Below, piece after piece: positions 7,518 through 16,972 of a stretch of 51,290 nucleotides of DNA. The position numbers and the translations under genes were made by a program. The notes under the pieces are model-generated. The model had not been told where the DNA came from and did not search any database. It saw only the letters and a list, made by a program, of their open reading frames with translations. The stretch comes from Mesorhizobium sp. M7A.F.Ca.US.006.01.1.1 (GTDB taxonomy: Bacteria; Pseudomonadota; Alphaproteobacteria; Rhizobiales; Rhizobiaceae): assembly GCF_003997935.1 (NCBI RefSeq), contig NZ_RZQL01000016.1, positions 1 through 51,290 on the forward strand. The letters run 5' to 3'. Positions within the stretch are counted from its first letter, which is position 1, and each line of letters opens with the position of its first letter.

Positions 7518-8366
7518 TTGGCGTTCCGTTGGAGGTCCTTCGCCTTTGCGATGCTGATCGGCTTGCTGTCGTTCGCCGACGGTGCGCGCGCCGCGGCGCC
7601 CCAGGTTCCGGTGCTGTGGGATGCCAAGGAGCGGCTGCCCAAGCCAGACCTTTCGACGCTGCCCCGGCTGAGATTCCTGACCACCACGGACTTCCCGCCC
7701 TTCAACTTCCTCGACGGTGCGGGAAAGCTGTCCGGCTTCCACATCGATCTGGCACGCGCCATCTGCGCCGAGCTTGGCATTGTCGAAAAATGCCAGATCC
7801 AGGCCCTGCCCTGGGCCGAGTTGGAAGGCGCACTGCGGAAAGGCGAAGGCGAGGCGATCATCGCCGGCATCGCCGCAACACCGGAATCGCGCGCGACCTA
7901 CGCCTTCTCACGCTCCTATCTGCAGTTTCCGGCGCGCTTCATCATGCCGAAGAGCAAGGCGCTGACCGAACCCGTCTTTGACAAATTGCACGGCAAGCGT
8001 GTCGGCGTGATATCAGGCTCGGCGCATGAGCGCATGCTGCGCGAATATTTCAACACGGTTCAGGTCGTCCCTTTCGACGGGCCGGAAGACCTCTATGCCG
8101 ACCTCAAGGCCGGCAAGGTCGACGCCGCCTTCGGCGACGGCATGCGCCTGGCTTTCTGGCTGGGCGGCTCGGACGCGGCGGGCTGCTGCCGCTTTGCCGG
8201 CGGGCCCTATCTGGCGCCGGAATATCTGGGCTCGGGCATGGCCATCGCCACCAAAGCGGACAATCCGGCGCTGGCCGCCGCGATCGATTACGCGCTACAG
8301 GAGATTTCGATGAAAGGCACGTTCGCCGAATTTTATCTGCGCTATTTCCCGGTCAGCTTTTTCTGA
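7518..8366 (+). CDS. Periplasmic solute-binding protein, family 3 (amino-acid type)
   Basis: A 282-residue exported protein with a cleavable signal peptide (hydrophobic FAFAMLIGLLSF, cleavage near GARAAA). The mature part shows the family 3 pattern: LRFLTTTDFPPFNFLD near the start, GFHIDLARAICAELG, AIIAGIAATPESRATYAFS and KRVGVISGSAHERML. The start is TTG, supported by GGCGGAG at 7504-7510. No ABC permease or ATPase gene is adjacent, so it may be an orphan receptor or serve a transporter elsewhere. It is divergent from luxR, so co-regulation by quorum sensing is possible but unproven. The ligand is unknown. Confidence 0.88.
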   Translation: MAFRWRSFAFAMLIGLLSFADGARAAAPQVPVLWDAKERLPKPDLSTLPRLRFLTTTDFPPFNFLDGAGKLSGFHIDLARAICAELGIVEKCQIQALPWAELEGALRKGEGEAIIAGIAATPESRATYAFSRSYLQFPARFIMPKSKALTEPVFDKLHGKRVGVISGSAHERMLREYFNTVQVVPFDGPEDLYADLKAGKVDAAFGDGMRLAFWLGGSDAAGCCRFAGGPYLAPEYLGSGMAIATKADNPALAAAIDYALQEISMKGTFAEFYLRYFPVSFF

Positions 8367-8392
8367 TCCGGTTCCGGTCAGCTTTTGCCGGC

Positions 8393-8436
8393 CTGACCTG
8401 AATCTCAACAGCGTCCGGCCAAGGACTTCAGGTCAG
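8393..8436. terminator. Inverted repeat between convergent genes
   Basis: CTGACCTGAA (8393-8402) is the perfect complement of TTCAGGTCAG (8427-8436), which includes the TerB-like gene's stop codon. A 13-bp direct repeat CCGGTCAGCTTTT (8349-8361 and 8374-8386) lies just before it, spanning the end of the upstream gene. No clear U-tract, so the terminator call is tentative. Confidence 0.4.
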
Positions 8437-8877
8437 CGTGCGCAGCCGGGCCTTGGCCGCGCGGCCTATGGCAGCGACCGTCAGCGTGTCGAGATCGAGC
8501 TGACGACGGATCAGCTGCAGCACCCGCACTTCTTCCATGCGCATTTCGAGATCGACGGCGGCAACCTCGAAGGTGGCGGCATAGGCGGTGTCGCGCAACC
8601 GCTCAGGGAGAACCTCAGCGACTTCAGCCAGCACGCCCTCCAGCCCATCCTTTTCGTGCAGGCGCTTCTGGCAGTCCTGGGCAACGCCGACCAGCCTGTC
8701 GTGGTTGAAGTCCTCGAACACCGGCCAGGAGCGGACGACCTCGCCGATCCGCGCCAGTTCGACATCGGTCATGTCGCGGTCGGAGGCCGAGGTGATGACC
8801 ATCAGATAGATCAGGGCTTCATGAGGTGTCGGCAATTTTTTCTCCTTGAACCGGGCCTCGAAGTTAGGAACGCCCAT
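8428..8877 (-). CDS. TerB-family (tellurite-resistance-like) helical protein
   Basis: A soluble all-helical protein of about 149 residues that resembles the TerB/DjlA-N domain: EALIYLMVITSASDRDMTDVE, then ERLRDTAYAATFEVAAVD and a terminal IRRQLDLDTLTVAAIGRAAK. The acidic Asp/Glu positions typical of TerB metal-binding loops are partly seen (ASDRDMTDVE). ATG 8877 gives a sensible N-terminus (MGVPNFEARFKEKK) though its ribosome site is weak; the frame is open to 8928. No other ter genes are nearby, so a role in tellurite resistance is not implied. Function unknown. Confidence 0.75.
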   Translation of the reverse strand: MGVPNFEARFKEKKLPTPHEALIYLMVITSASDRDMTDVELARIGEVVRSWPVFEDFNHDRLVGVAQDCQKRLHEKDGLEGVLAEVAEVLPERLRDTAYAATFEVAAVDLEMRMEEVRVLQLIRRQLDLDTLTVAAIGRAAKARLRTLT

Positions 8878-9000
8878 TCTGCACCGCAAGGAAAAAGCGC
8901 CGCACGCGTTGACGCTCCGGCGCTGCACGCCTAGAGACCGGTTGAAAAACCCTTGCTGCGGCCCGCCTTCGGGCCGGCAAATGATTTGGAAAACTGTGAC

Positions 9001-10647
9001 ATGGCGGGATCAAACATCATCGATCTCAACCCCGAGCTGCTGGCGGCCGCGACCGAAAGCAAGGCGTGGCCCTTCGAGGAAGCCAAAAAGATCATCGAGC
9101 GCTACAAAGGCGCCGACTTCCCGCAAACAGTCCTGTTCGAGACTGGTTACGGACCGTCCGGCCTGCCGCATATCGGCACGTTCGGCGAGGTGGCGCGCAC
9201 CTCGATGGTGCGCCATGCCTTCCGCGTCCTGACGCAGGACAAGGTCGCGACCAAGCTGCTGTGCTTTTCCGACGATATGGACGGCATGCGCAAGATACCT
9301 GACAGCGTGCCGGACCGCGCCGCACTCGAGCCGCATCTGCACAAGCCGCTGTCGTCGGTCCCCAACCCCTTCGGCGGCGACTATGCGAGCTTCGCCGACC
9401 ACAACAATGCGATGCTTTGCCGCTTCCTCGACACGTTCGGCTTCGACTACGAGTTTGCCAGCGCGACGCAATACTACAAGTCCGGCCGCTTCGATGCGAT
9501 GCTCAAGCGCGCCGCCGAACGCTATGACCAGATCATGGCGGTGATGCTGCCGACGCTCGGGCCCGAGCGGCAGGCGACCTACAGCCCGTTCCTGCCGATC
9601 TCGCCGAAGAGCGGCCGGGTGCTTTACGTGCCGATGAAGCATGTCGACGCCAAGGCCGGCACCATCACCTTCGACGACGAGGGCACCGAGACCACGCTTT
9701 CGATCACCGGCGGCCGCGTGAAGCTGCAGTGGAAGCCGGATTTCGGCATGCGCTGGGCAGCCCTTGGCGTCGATTTCGAGATGTTCGGCAAGGACCACCA
9801 GACCAATGCCGTGGTCTACGACCGCATCTGCAACATTCTGGGCGGACGGGCGCCGGAGCATTTCGTCTACGAACTGTTCCTCGACGAGAACGGCCAGAAG
9901 ATCTCGAAGTCGAAGGGCAATGGGCTGACCATCGACGAGTGGCTGACCTATGCGCCGACCGAAAGCCTCGGGCTCTACATGTACCAGCGGCCGCGGCAGG
10001 CCAAGAAGCTGTATTTCGACGTCATCCCGCGGGCCGTGGACGAATACTATACGTTCCTGGCCGCCTATCCCCGCCAGGACTGGAAGGAACGGCTGGGCAA
10101 TCCGGTCTGGCATATGCATGACGGCAACCCGCCCGCGATCGACATGCCGGTGCCGTTCTCGCTGCTGCTCAATCTGGTCAGCGCCTCCAACGCGCAGAAC
10201 AAGGATGTGCTGTGGGGTTTCATCTCGCGCCATACGCAGGGCGTTACGCCAGCGACGCACCCCGAACTCGACCGGCTGGTCGGCCATGCGATCCGCTATT
10301 TCGACGATTTCGTGAAGCCGACGAAAACCTTCCGGCCCGCCGACGAGGTCGAGCGCGAGGCGCTGGCAGCCCTCGACGAAGCACTTGGCGCGCTGCCGGC
10401 GGACGCCAGCGGCGAAGCGATCCAGAACGCCTCGCTCAACGTCGCACGCAGGATCGAGCGCTATCAGGACCATTCCAAGCAGAGCCCGGAAGGCGGCCCC
10501 GGCGTATCGGGCGCCTTCTTCCAGATGATCTACCAGGTGCTGATCGGCCAGGAGCGCGGCCCGCGCTTCGGCTCGTTCGCAGCACTCTATGGCGTTGCCG
10601 AGACGCGTGCGCTCATTGAGCGGGCGCTGGCTGGTCAGTTGGCTTGA
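9001..10647 (+). CDS. lysK: Lysyl-tRNA synthetase, class I
   Basis: Charges tRNA-Lys. This is the class I enzyme, found in archaea, spirochaetes and many alphaproteobacteria, not the usual class II bacterial form. It carries the HIGH-type signature LPHIGTFGE (near residue 54) and the KMSKS-type signature KISKSKGNG in the Rossmann catalytic domain, with the helical anticodon-binding region at the C-terminus. ATG 9001 ([14 protein letters not shown]) is the natural start; the frame runs back to 8953. Length is about 548 residues, as expected. The last 35 bp overlap the end of the converging SNase-like gene. Confidence 0.95.
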   Translation: MAGSNIIDLNPELLAAATESKAWPFEEAKKIIERYKGADFPQTVLFETGYGPSGLPHIGTFGEVARTSMVRHAFRVLTQDKVATKLLCFSDDMDGMRKIPDSVPDRAALEPHLHKPLSSVPNPFGGDYASFADHNNAMLCRFLDTFGFDYEFASATQYYKSGRFDAMLKRAAERYDQIMAVMLPTLGPERQATYSPFLPISPKSGRVLYVPMKHVDAKAGTITFDDEGTETTLSITGGRVKLQWKPDFGMRWAALGVDFEMFGKDHQTNAVVYDRICNILGGRAPEHFVYELFLDENGQKISKSKGNGLTIDEWLTYAPTESLGLYMYQRPRQAKKLYFDVIPRAVDEYYTFLAAYPRQDWKERLGNPVWHMHDGNPPAIDMPVPFSLLLNLVSASNAQNKDVLWGFISRHTQGVTPATHPELDRLVGHAIRYFDDFVKPTKTFRPADEVEREALAALDEALGALPADASGEAIQNASLNVARRIERYQDHSKQSPEGGPGVSGAFFQMIYQVLIGQERGPRFGSFAALYGVAETRALIERALAGQLA

Positions 10648-11464
10648 GCACGCCATCGACCTCTTCCAGGATCGAACCCGGCGCCTGAGGCGCCGGGCCT
10701 GGCGCGGCCGGCATCGCCGGCATGCCGGACAGATCGGGCGCCGATCCGAAAATGCCCTTCTTCGCCGTGCGCGCCTTGTCGCTGGCCTCGACATAGGGTC
10801 CGCCCTTGGCGGCGCGCGCCCAGCCGTTGTCGACCAGCCATTGGCCGACATCCTGCTTGCCGATCCGGCATTCGGCGGCGATCAGGTCACGGCCGCCCTG
10901 CGGCGGCACCGTGCAGACCACCGCGCGGCCGCGCAGGAAGGCGCGGAACGCCGTCCGCGCCCGGACGCCGCACGGCCAGGACTTGCCGTCCTCGCTGCAG
11001 GTCTCGTCCTGCCTGACGATGTCGATGCCGGAAACCGCGACCGAATAGCCCTTCGCCTCGATCAGGCCGGCGGCCGGCGCAACCGGCTGGAACAGCTTTG
11101 TGCCGTTCCAATCGTCGGGCATTTTCGGCCTGGGCGGCACAGCCAGCGCAAGCTTGCTCAGCGGCTCGCGCGGCTCGACCCGTTCAAGCCCGTCGGCGGG
11201 CAGTTCCGGTGGCGCGACAATTTGGGGATCTATCGCCCTTGAATGCGGCGCCGGCTTCGGTGGCTGTGGGGCTGCGATCGCGGATGTGGCCGGCTCCTGC
11301 GGCACCGTTCCGGCAGCCTGCTGCGCCATCGTATCGGCGCCCGGATCAAGCTGGTCCACCGTAATGACGCTTTCACTTCCTTTCAGCGCGCGACCGCCAG
11401 TGACGACGATGGCTGCCATCACAGGGACCATCAGAACCGCCAGCGCATGATGGAGAAGCCGCAC
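10613..11464 (-). CDS. Secreted staphylococcal-nuclease-fold protein, probably catalytically degenerate
   Basis: A 283-residue protein with an N-terminal membrane anchor or signal ([19 protein letters not shown]), a Pro/Ala-rich linker, and an SNase-like domain in the C-terminal half ([18 protein letters not shown], then [13 protein letters not shown], then [14 protein letters not shown] and KKGIFG). In active nucleases the first motif carries an Arg before the GID segment and a Glu after it; here the Arg position is not conserved, so nuclease activity is doubtful. Start is a GTG, 9 bp after the stop of the S24 regulator gene, so they may be co-transcribed. It overlaps lysK tail-to-tail by 35 bp. 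Confidence 0.75.
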   Translation of the reverse strand: MRLLHHALAVLMVPVMAAIVVTGGRALKGSESVITVDQLDPGADTMAQQAAGTVPQEPATSAIAAPQPPKPAPHSRAIDPQIVAPPELPADGLERVEPREPLSKLALAVPPRPKMPDDWNGTKLFQPVAPAAGLIEAKGYSVAVSGIDIVRQDETCSEDGKSWPCGVRARTAFRAFLRGRAVVCTVPPQGGRDLIAAECRIGKQDVGQWLVDNGWARAAKGGPYVEASDKARTAKKGIFGSAPDLSGMPAMPAAPGPAPQAPGSILEEVDGVLKPTDQPAPAQ

Positions 11465-11473
11465 CAGCTTGGC

Positions 11474-12124
11474 CTATTGGCTTGCCCAGACAATCCGCGC
11501 CACCCATTCGACATCGCGCATGGGAATATCGCGGTCGGGATGATCGGGATTGAGCGAGACCAGCGCAATCGACCTGACGGTCTGGCGCTCGAGCACCTTG
11601 GCCATCACCTCGCCTGATGTGGTCTTGACGACGACGCGATCGCCCTTGCGGGTGACCGCGCCCGGCTCGACGATGAGGACATCGCCATTGCGGTAGAGCG
11701 GCAACATGGAATCGCCCTGCACCTGCAGCGCGTAGGAGCTCTCGGTCGATTGCGCTGGCAGTTCGACCAGATCCCAGCCCTGACCCGCCGGGAAGCCGGC
11801 ATCGTCGAAGAAGCCGCCAGCGCCGGCCTGGGCAAAGCCGAGCAGCGGCACTGAGCTTCGGCGGGCAATCGAAGCGGCATGGCCGGCCCCGGCCCGACCT
11901 TCAATCAAACCTGTGAATTCGTCGAGGGAAGCGCCTGTCGCCTCGATGATCTTGGCCAGTGATTCGGTCGAGGGCCAGCGCGGCCGGCCGTCCGACGACA
12001 GGCGCTTCGACTTGTTGAAGGCGGTGGAATCGAGCCCCGCACGCTTGGCCAGCCCCGAGGCCGAAAGCGAATAGCGCTCGGCAAGAGCATCGATGGCAGC
12101 CCAGACACGGTCATGCGAGAGCAT
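11474..12124 (-). CDS. HTH transcription regulator with S24 (LexA/CI-type) peptidase domain
   Basis: A phage-repressor-like regulator of about 216 residues. The N-terminal helix-turn-helix includes [20 protein letters not shown]. The C-terminal S24 domain has the catalytic Ser in [13 protein letters not shown] and the Lys in [14 protein letters not shown], so RecA-stimulated self-cleavage is chemically possible, though the cleavage-site Ala-Gly lies within [14 protein letters not shown] 12124 has AAGGAG 8 bases upstream; the frame stays open to 12199. No phage genes are nearby, so it appears to be a chromosomal regulator rather than prophage debris. Targets unknown. Confidence 0.85.
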   Translation of the reverse strand: MLSHDRVWAAIDALAERYSLSASGLAKRAGLDSTAFNKSKRLSSDGRPRWPSTESLAKIIEATGASLDEFTGLIEGRAGAGHAASIARRSSVPLLGFAQAGAGGFFDDAGFPAGQGWDLVELPAQSTESSYALQVQGDSMLPLYRNGDVLIVEPGAVTRKGDRVVVKTTSGEVMAKVLERQTVRSIALVSLNPDHPDRDIPMRDVEWVARIVWASQ

Positions 12125-12142
12125 GTGTCGCTCTCCTTCGAA

Positions 12143-12158
12143 CAGGAAAAAATACCTG
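12143..12158. promoter_or_regulatory. Small dyad upstream of the S24 regulator
   Basis: CAGG and CCTG flank an AT-rich centre (CAGGAAAAAATACCTG), just upstream of the Shine-Dalgarno sequence of the S24 regulator. A repressor of this class often controls itself from such a dyad. Only position and symmetry support this. Confidence 0.3.
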
Positions 12159-12206
12159 CCCCGTTCTACCCCCGGACCACCATCTTGTCCACAGTGCAAG
12201 GCTTAC

Positions 12207-14426
12207 TCACGCCGCTTTCCTGGCCTCGCCTTTCGCGTGGGGATCAAAGCGCTGGTAGAAGCTCTCATCCTTCTCGGCCATATCGAGCAGCAGCTTGGGC
12301 GCCTTGAAGTCCGCGCCGTATTTCTTCTGCAGGTTCCTGGCGATCTTGACGAACGCCTTGGCGCCGATGCCGTCGATGTAGGACAGCGCACCGCCGGTGT
12401 AGGGAGCGAAGCCGAAAGCGAGGATCGAGCCGACATCGGCCTCGCGCGGGTCGGTGACGATGCCTTCTTCCATCACTCGGGCGGCTTCCAGCGCGATGGT
12501 GACCAGAAGCCGCTGCTGCAGTTCCTCATAATCGACCTTCTCGGGCGCAAGCTGCGGATAGAGCTCCCTGAGGCCCGGCCACAGCTTCTTCTTGGCGGGC
12601 TTTGCCGGGTAATCATAAAAACCCTTGCCGTTCTTGCGGCCGAAGCGGCCGTGATCGTCGACCATGGTGTTTATCAGCGCCATCTGCTTGGGATCGACCG
12701 CCTTGTCGCCCAAATCCCTGATGGTCTGCTTCATGATCTTCTGGGCAAGGTCGATGGCCGTCTCGTCGGTCAGCGCCAAGGGGCCGACCGGCATGCCGGC
12801 AGCCTTCGCCGCATTCTCGATCATCGGCGCGGGAACGCCTTCGATCAGCATCTTGTAGGCTTCCGACATGTAGCGCAGCACGCAGCGGTTGACGTAGAAG
12901 CCGCGCGTGTCGTTGACGACGATCGGCGTCTTCTTGATGGCGCGGACGAAGTCGATCGCGGTGGCCAGCGCCTTGTCGCCGGTCTTCTTGCCCAAAATGA
13001 TCTCGACCAGCATCATCTTGTCGACCGGCGAGAAGAAATGAATGCCGATGAAATTCTTCGGCCGCGCCGAATTCTTGGCCAGCGACGAGATCGGGATGGT
13101 GGAGGTGTTCGACGCGAAGATCGCCGATGGCTTCAACACGGCTTCCGCCTGTTCGGTGGCGCCCTTCTTGACACCCGAATCCTCGAACACCGCCTCGACC
13201 ACCAGATCGCAGCCGGCAAGGTCGGCATAGTCTGCCGTCGGCGTGATCAGCGACAGCAGTTTGTCCTTGTCCTCCGGCTTGGCGCGGCCCTTCTTGACCT
13301 GATCCGAGATCAGGCTGTCGGAATGCGCCTTGCCCTTGGCGGCCGATTCCAGATCACGGTCGAGCAGCACCACCGGGATGCCGGCCTTGGCGGTGACATA
13401 GGCGATGCCGGCGCCCATGAAGCCGGCGCCGAGAATGCCGATCTTCTTGAATTTGGTTTCGGGCACGCCGGCGGGGCGGCGGGCGCCCTTGTTCAGTTCC
13501 TGCAGCGATACGAACAGCGAGCGGATCATCGCCGCCGCTTCCCTGGTCTGCATGATCTCGGTGAAGTAGCGCTGCTCGATGCGCAAGGCGGTGTCGAACG
13601 GCACCAGCAGGCCTTCATAGACGCATTTGAGGATCGCGGCGGCGGCCGGATAGTTGCCGTAAGTCTCGCGACGCAGGATGGCGATGGCCGGCGGCCACAG
13701 ATTAAAGCCGGCGGGCGAATAGATCTGGCCGCCGGGCAGCTTGAAACCTTTCTCGTCCCATGGCGCCACTGGCTTCAGGCCATTCCTGATCATCGCCTTG
13801 GCGGTCTCGACCAGCCTGGCCGGCTCGGCGATCTCATGGATCAGGCCCATCGACTTGGCTTTCTGCGGCGACAGCGTCTGGCCGGAGGTCAGCATCTGCA
13901 GCGCCTGCTGCTGATCGGTCAGCCGCGGCACGCGCTGAGTGCCGCCGGCGCCCGGGAAGATTCCGATCTTCACCTCGGGAAGCGCCATCTTCACCTTGTC
14001 GCTATCGGCGGCGACACGGCCGTGGCAGGCCAGCGACAATTCGAAGGCGCCGCCCATGCAGGTGCCGTTGATCGCCGACACCCACGGCTTTCCGCAAGTT
14101 TCCAGCTTGCGGAACAGGCCGGTCATCATGCCGGCATTGTCGAACAGCGCCTTGGTCGCCTTTTCGGCGTCCTTGCCCTTTTCCGCGGCGAAGGTCGTCA
14201 GCATCTTCTGCAGCAGGGTGATGTCGGCACCGCCGGAGAAGGTGTCCTTGCCGGAGGTGATCACGGCGCCCTTGATGGCGGCGTCACCAGCCACCTTGTC
14301 GACGATGGCGTTCAATTCCCGCATCGCCTCTTCGGTGAACACGTTCATCGAGCGGCCAGGCATGTCCCAGGTGATCAGCGCAATGCCGTCGGCGTCGATG
14401 TCGAGGGTGAAATTGGTGTAGCTCAT
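12207..14426 (-). CDS. fadJ: Multifunctional fatty-acid oxidation protein (enoyl-CoA hydratase / 3-hydroxyacyl-CoA dehydrogenase)
   Basis: Carries out hydration of trans-2-enoyl-CoA and NAD-dependent oxidation of 3-hydroxyacyl-CoA in beta-oxidation. The N-terminal crotonase domain (about residues 1-190) includes [18 protein letters not shown] and [20 protein letters not shown]; the dehydrogenase half begins with the Rossmann motif [20 protein letters not shown] and has [13 protein letters not shown], followed by two C-terminal 3HCDH repeats. ATG 14426 ([14 protein letters not shown]) has GGGGAGAG upstream; length is 739 residues. It lies 14 bp after the thiolase gene, the classical FadBA-type partner. 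FadJ rather than FadB is a naming preference. Confidence 0.92.
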   Translation of the reverse strand: MSYTNFTLDIDADGIALITWDMPGRSMNVFTEEAMRELNAIVDKVAGDAAIKGAVITSGKDTFSGGADITLLQKMLTTFAAEKGKDAEKATKALFDNAGMMTGLFRKLETCGKPWVSAINGTCMGGAFELSLACHGRVAADSDKVKMALPEVKIGIFPGAGGTQRVPRLTDQQQALQMLTSGQTLSPQKAKSMGLIHEIAEPARLVETAKAMIRNGLKPVAPWDEKGFKLPGGQIYSPAGFNLWPPAIAILRRETYGNYPAAAAILKCVYEGLLVPFDTALRIEQRYFTEIMQTREAAAMIRSLFVSLQELNKGARRPAGVPETKFKKIGILGAGFMGAGIAYVTAKAGIPVVLLDRDLESAAKGKAHSDSLISDQVKKGRAKPEDKDKLLSLITPTADYADLAGCDLVVEAVFEDSGVKKGATEQAEAVLKPSAIFASNTSTIPISSLAKNSARPKNFIGIHFFSPVDKMMLVEIILGKKTGDKALATAIDFVRAIKKTPIVVNDTRGFYVNRCVLRYMSEAYKMLIEGVPAPMIENAAKAAGMPVGPLALTDETAIDLAQKIMKQTIRDLGDKAVDPKQMALINTMVDDHGRFGRKNGKGFYDYPAKPAKKKLWPGLRELYPQLAPEKVDYEELQQRLLVTIALEAARVMEEGIVTDPREADVGSILAFGFAPYTGGALSYIDGIGAKAFVKIARNLQKKYGADFKAPKLLLDMAEKDESFYQRFDPHAKGEARKAA

Positions 14427-14440
14427 CGTTTCTCTCCCCG

Positions 14441-15649
14441 TCAGACGCGTTCGATGATGGTTGCCGTGCCCATGCCGGCGCCGATGCACAGCGTCACCAG
14501 AGCGGTGTTGAGATCGCGGCGCTCGAGTTCGTCCAGCACCGTGCCGAAGATCATCGCGCCGGTGGCGCCGAGCGGATGACCCAGGGCGATGGCACCGCCG
14601 TTGACGTTGATCCTGTCGTGATCGATGTCGAACGCCTGCATGTAGCGCAGCACCACCGAAGCGAAGGCTTCGTTGAGCTCGAACAGGTCGATGTCGGAGA
14701 GCTTCATCTTGGCGCGCTTCAACAACTTCTCGGTGACGTCGACCGGGCCGGTCAGCATCAGCACCGGCTCGGAGCCAATGTTGGCGAAGGTGCGGATGCG
14801 GGCGCGCGGCTTCAGCCCCATCGCCTTGCCGGCCTTTTTCGAACCGAGCAGCACGGCCGCCGCGCCATCGACGATGCCGGACGAATTGCCGGCATGATGG
14901 ACGTGGTTGACCTCTTCCACCTCGGGATGCTTCTGCACGGCAACCGCGTCGAAGCCGCCCATTTCGCCGGGCATGACGAAGGACGGGTTGAGCGAGGCCA
15001 GCGACTGCATGTCGGTCGACGGGCGCATATGCTCGTCATGGTCGAGGATGGTCAGGCCGTTCTGGTCCTTGATCGGGATGACGGACTTCTTGAAACGGCC
15101 ATCGGCCCAGGATTTGGCGGCGCGCTTCTGGCTCTCGACCGCATAGGCGTCGACGTCGTCTCTGCTGAAGCCGTATTTGGTGGCGATCAGGTCGGCCGAG
15201 ATGCCTTGCGGCACAAACCAGCCGGGCAGGCCGACCGAAGGATCCATGAACCAGGCACCGCCGGAAGCGCCCATGCCGACGCGCGACATCGATTCGACGC
15301 CGCCGGCAATGACGATCTCATCGGCGCCCTGCGCGATCTTGGCGGCGCCGAAATTGATGGCGTCGAGCCCCGAAGCGCAGAAGCGTGAGATCTGCATGCC
15401 GGGCGCCTTGGTGTCGTAGCCGGCCTCGAAGGCGGCGGCGCGCGGAATGACCGAACCCGCCTCGCCGACCGGATCGACGCAGCCGAAGATGATGTCGTCG
15501 ACAGTGCCGGTATCCAGCCCATTGCGGTCGCGCAGCGCTTCGAGCGTCTTGGCGGCAAGCCGCACCGCCGGCACCTCATGCAGCGATCCGTCCTTCTTGC
15601 CCTTGCCGCGCGGCGTGCGCACGGCGTCATAGACATAAGCTTCAGCCAT
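14441..15649 (-). CDS. fadA: Acetyl-CoA C-acyltransferase (thiolase)
   Basis: Performs the thiolytic last step of beta-oxidation. At 402 residues it shows all thiolase landmarks: the nucleophile in [19 protein letters not shown], the His-containing [18 protein letters not shown] and the second Cys in [11 protein letters not shown] near the C-terminus. AAGGAG precedes the ATG. It is the gene immediately upstream of the multifunctional protein and downstream of an acyl-CoA dehydrogenase, so the operon encodes a complete cycle. Acetyl-CoA acetyltransferase activity for polyhydroxybutyrate is less likely given this context. Confidence 0.94.
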   Translation of the reverse strand: MAEAYVYDAVRTPRGKGKKDGSLHEVPAVRLAAKTLEALRDRNGLDTGTVDDIIFGCVDPVGEAGSVIPRAAAFEAGYDTKAPGMQISRFCASGLDAINFGAAKIAQGADEIVIAGGVESMSRVGMGASGGAWFMDPSVGLPGWFVPQGISADLIATKYGFSRDDVDAYAVESQKRAAKSWADGRFKKSVIPIKDQNGLTILDHDEHMRPSTDMQSLASLNPSFVMPGEMGGFDAVAVQKHPEVEEVNHVHHAGNSSGIVDGAAAVLLGSKKAGKAMGLKPRARIRTFANIGSEPVLMLTGPVDVTEKLLKRAKMKLSDIDLFELNEAFASVVLRYMQAFDIDHDRINVNGGAIALGHPLGATGAMIFGTVLDELERRDLNTALVTLCIGAGMGTATIIERV

Positions 15650-15682
15650 TTGCTTGCTCCTTGGGTTTGCCTGATGTCGCTC

Positions 15683-16852
15683 TCAGAGAGAGCGGCCGAT
15701 CAGCAATTTCATGATCTCGTTGGTGCCGCCGTAGATGCGCTGGACGCGGGCGTCGCGGAACATGCGGGCGATCGGGTATTCATTCATGTAGCCATAGCCG
15801 CCATGCAGTTGAAGGCATTCGTCGACGACTTTTCCCTGCAGGTCGCTGAGCCAGTACTTGGCCATCGACGCGGTCACAGGATCGAGGCCGCCCGCGATGT
15901 GGCGGGTGACGCAATCATTGTAGAAGACGCGGCCGATGGTGGCCTCGGTCTTGAGTTCGGCCAGCTTGAACTGGGTGTTCTGGAAATCGATGATCGCCTT
16001 GCCGAACGCCTTGCGCTCCTTGACGTAGTCAATGGTCAGCGCCAGCGCCCGCTCGATCATGGCGATAGCGCCGGTGCCGATCTGCAGCCGCTCCTGCGGC
16101 AGTTGCTGCATCAGCTGGACGAAGCCCTGCCCTTCCTCATGGCCGAGCAGGTTGGAGGTCGGCACGCGCATGTCGTTGAAGAACAGCTCCGAAGTGTCGT
16201 TGGCCTTGAGCCCGATCTTGTCGAGGTTGCGGCCGCGCTGAAAACCTTCGACCTCGTCGGTCTCGACGACGATCAGCGAGGTGCCCTTGGCGCCCTTCTC
16301 CGGATCGGTCTTGGTGACGACGATGATGAAGTTCGCAAGCTGGCCGTTGGTGATGAAGGTCTTGGAGCCGTTGATCTTGTACTGGTTGCCATCCTTCTGC
16401 GCCCGCGTCTTGACGCCCTGCAGGTCGGAGCCGGCGCCCGGCTCGGTCATGGCAATGGCGCCGATCAGCTCGCCGGTCGCCAGCTTCGGCAGCCATTTCT
16501 TCTTCTGCTCGTCGGAGCCGTAGTGGAGGATGTAAGGGGCGACGATCGAATTGTGCAGGCCGATGCCGAAACCGTCGACGCCGACATGGCCGATGGCCTC
16601 GATGATGGCGCTCTCATGCGCGAAGGTGCCGCCCGAGCCGCCATATTCTTCCGGCATCGAGGCGCAGAGCAGACCGGCGGAACCTGCCTTCAGCCAGCTC
16701 TCGCGATCGACCATCTCGTTCTTCTCGAACTCGTCGTAGCGCGGTGCGATCTCCTCCGACATGAAGCGATGTGCCATGTCGTAGAGCATGCCGACCTCGT
16801 CCGCCGCCCAGGCGGGCTTCGGAAGGCCAAGGATTTCAGCTGGGTTGGTCAT
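15683..16852 (-). CDS. Acyl-CoA dehydrogenase (long-chain type)
   Basis: Flavoprotein catalysing the first oxidation step of beta-oxidation. The 389-residue protein has the FAD/substrate motif AIAMTEPGAGSDLQGVKT and C-terminal LQLHGGYGYMNEYPIARMFR. The terminal motif reads RIYGGTNEIMKLLI, with Gly where medium-chain enzymes carry the catalytic Glu; as in long-chain enzymes the base is probably in the earlier helix (AMIERALALTIDYVKERKAF). ATG 16852 (MTNPAEIL) follows a GGGAGGAG at a rather long spacing of about 13. It is 33 bp upstream of the thiolase gene. Confidence 0.92.
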   Translation of the reverse strand: MTNPAEILGLPKPAWAADEVGMLYDMAHRFMSEEIAPRYDEFEKNEMVDRESWLKAGSAGLLCASMPEEYGGSGGTFAHESAIIEAIGHVGVDGFGIGLHNSIVAPYILHYGSDEQKKKWLPKLATGELIGAIAMTEPGAGSDLQGVKTRAQKDGNQYKINGSKTFITNGQLANFIIVVTKTDPEKGAKGTSLIVVETDEVEGFQRGRNLDKIGLKANDTSELFFNDMRVPTSNLLGHEEGQGFVQLMQQLPQERLQIGTGAIAMIERALALTIDYVKERKAFGKAIIDFQNTQFKLAELKTEATIGRVFYNDCVTRHIAGGLDPVTASMAKYWLSDLQGKVVDECLQLHGGYGYMNEYPIARMFRDARVQRIYGGTNEIMKLLIGRSL

Positions 16853-16914
16853 GCTGGTATGATACTCCTCCCGAGATGCATCATCGAAACTGAGGCCGGC
16901 GCACTGCCGCAGCG

Positions 16915-16956
16915 ACCCCTCCCGGCCCTTCGGGCCACCTCCCCTCAAGGGGGAGG
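16915..16956. repeat. Short double-hairpin intergenic element
   Basis: Between the two acyl-CoA dehydrogenase genes, GGCCC-TTC-GGGCC (16924-16936) is followed directly by CCTCCCC-TCAA-G-GGGGAGG (16938-16956). This pattern resembles a REP-like element I recall as frequent in Mesorhizobium intergenic regions. It could also act as an internal attenuator in the operon. Confidence 0.55.
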
Positions 16957-16972
16957 AGGACGCCGATCATCT

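Noticed and set aside
8428..8877. Tellurite-resistance operon
   Set aside because: Only one TerB-like gene is present, with no terA, terC, terD or terE nearby; the domain alone does not show the phenotype.
11474..12124. Prophage remnant, suggested by the CI/LexA-like regulator
   Set aside because: No integrase, structural or lysis genes and no att-like repeats nearby; both flanks are housekeeping or metabolic genes.
12093..14579. An 828-codon open frame on the + strand opposite the FadJ-type gene
   Set aside because: It is the mirror of a clearly recognisable enzyme gene. High GC at third codon positions suppresses stops on the opposite strand, and the translation has no known domain.
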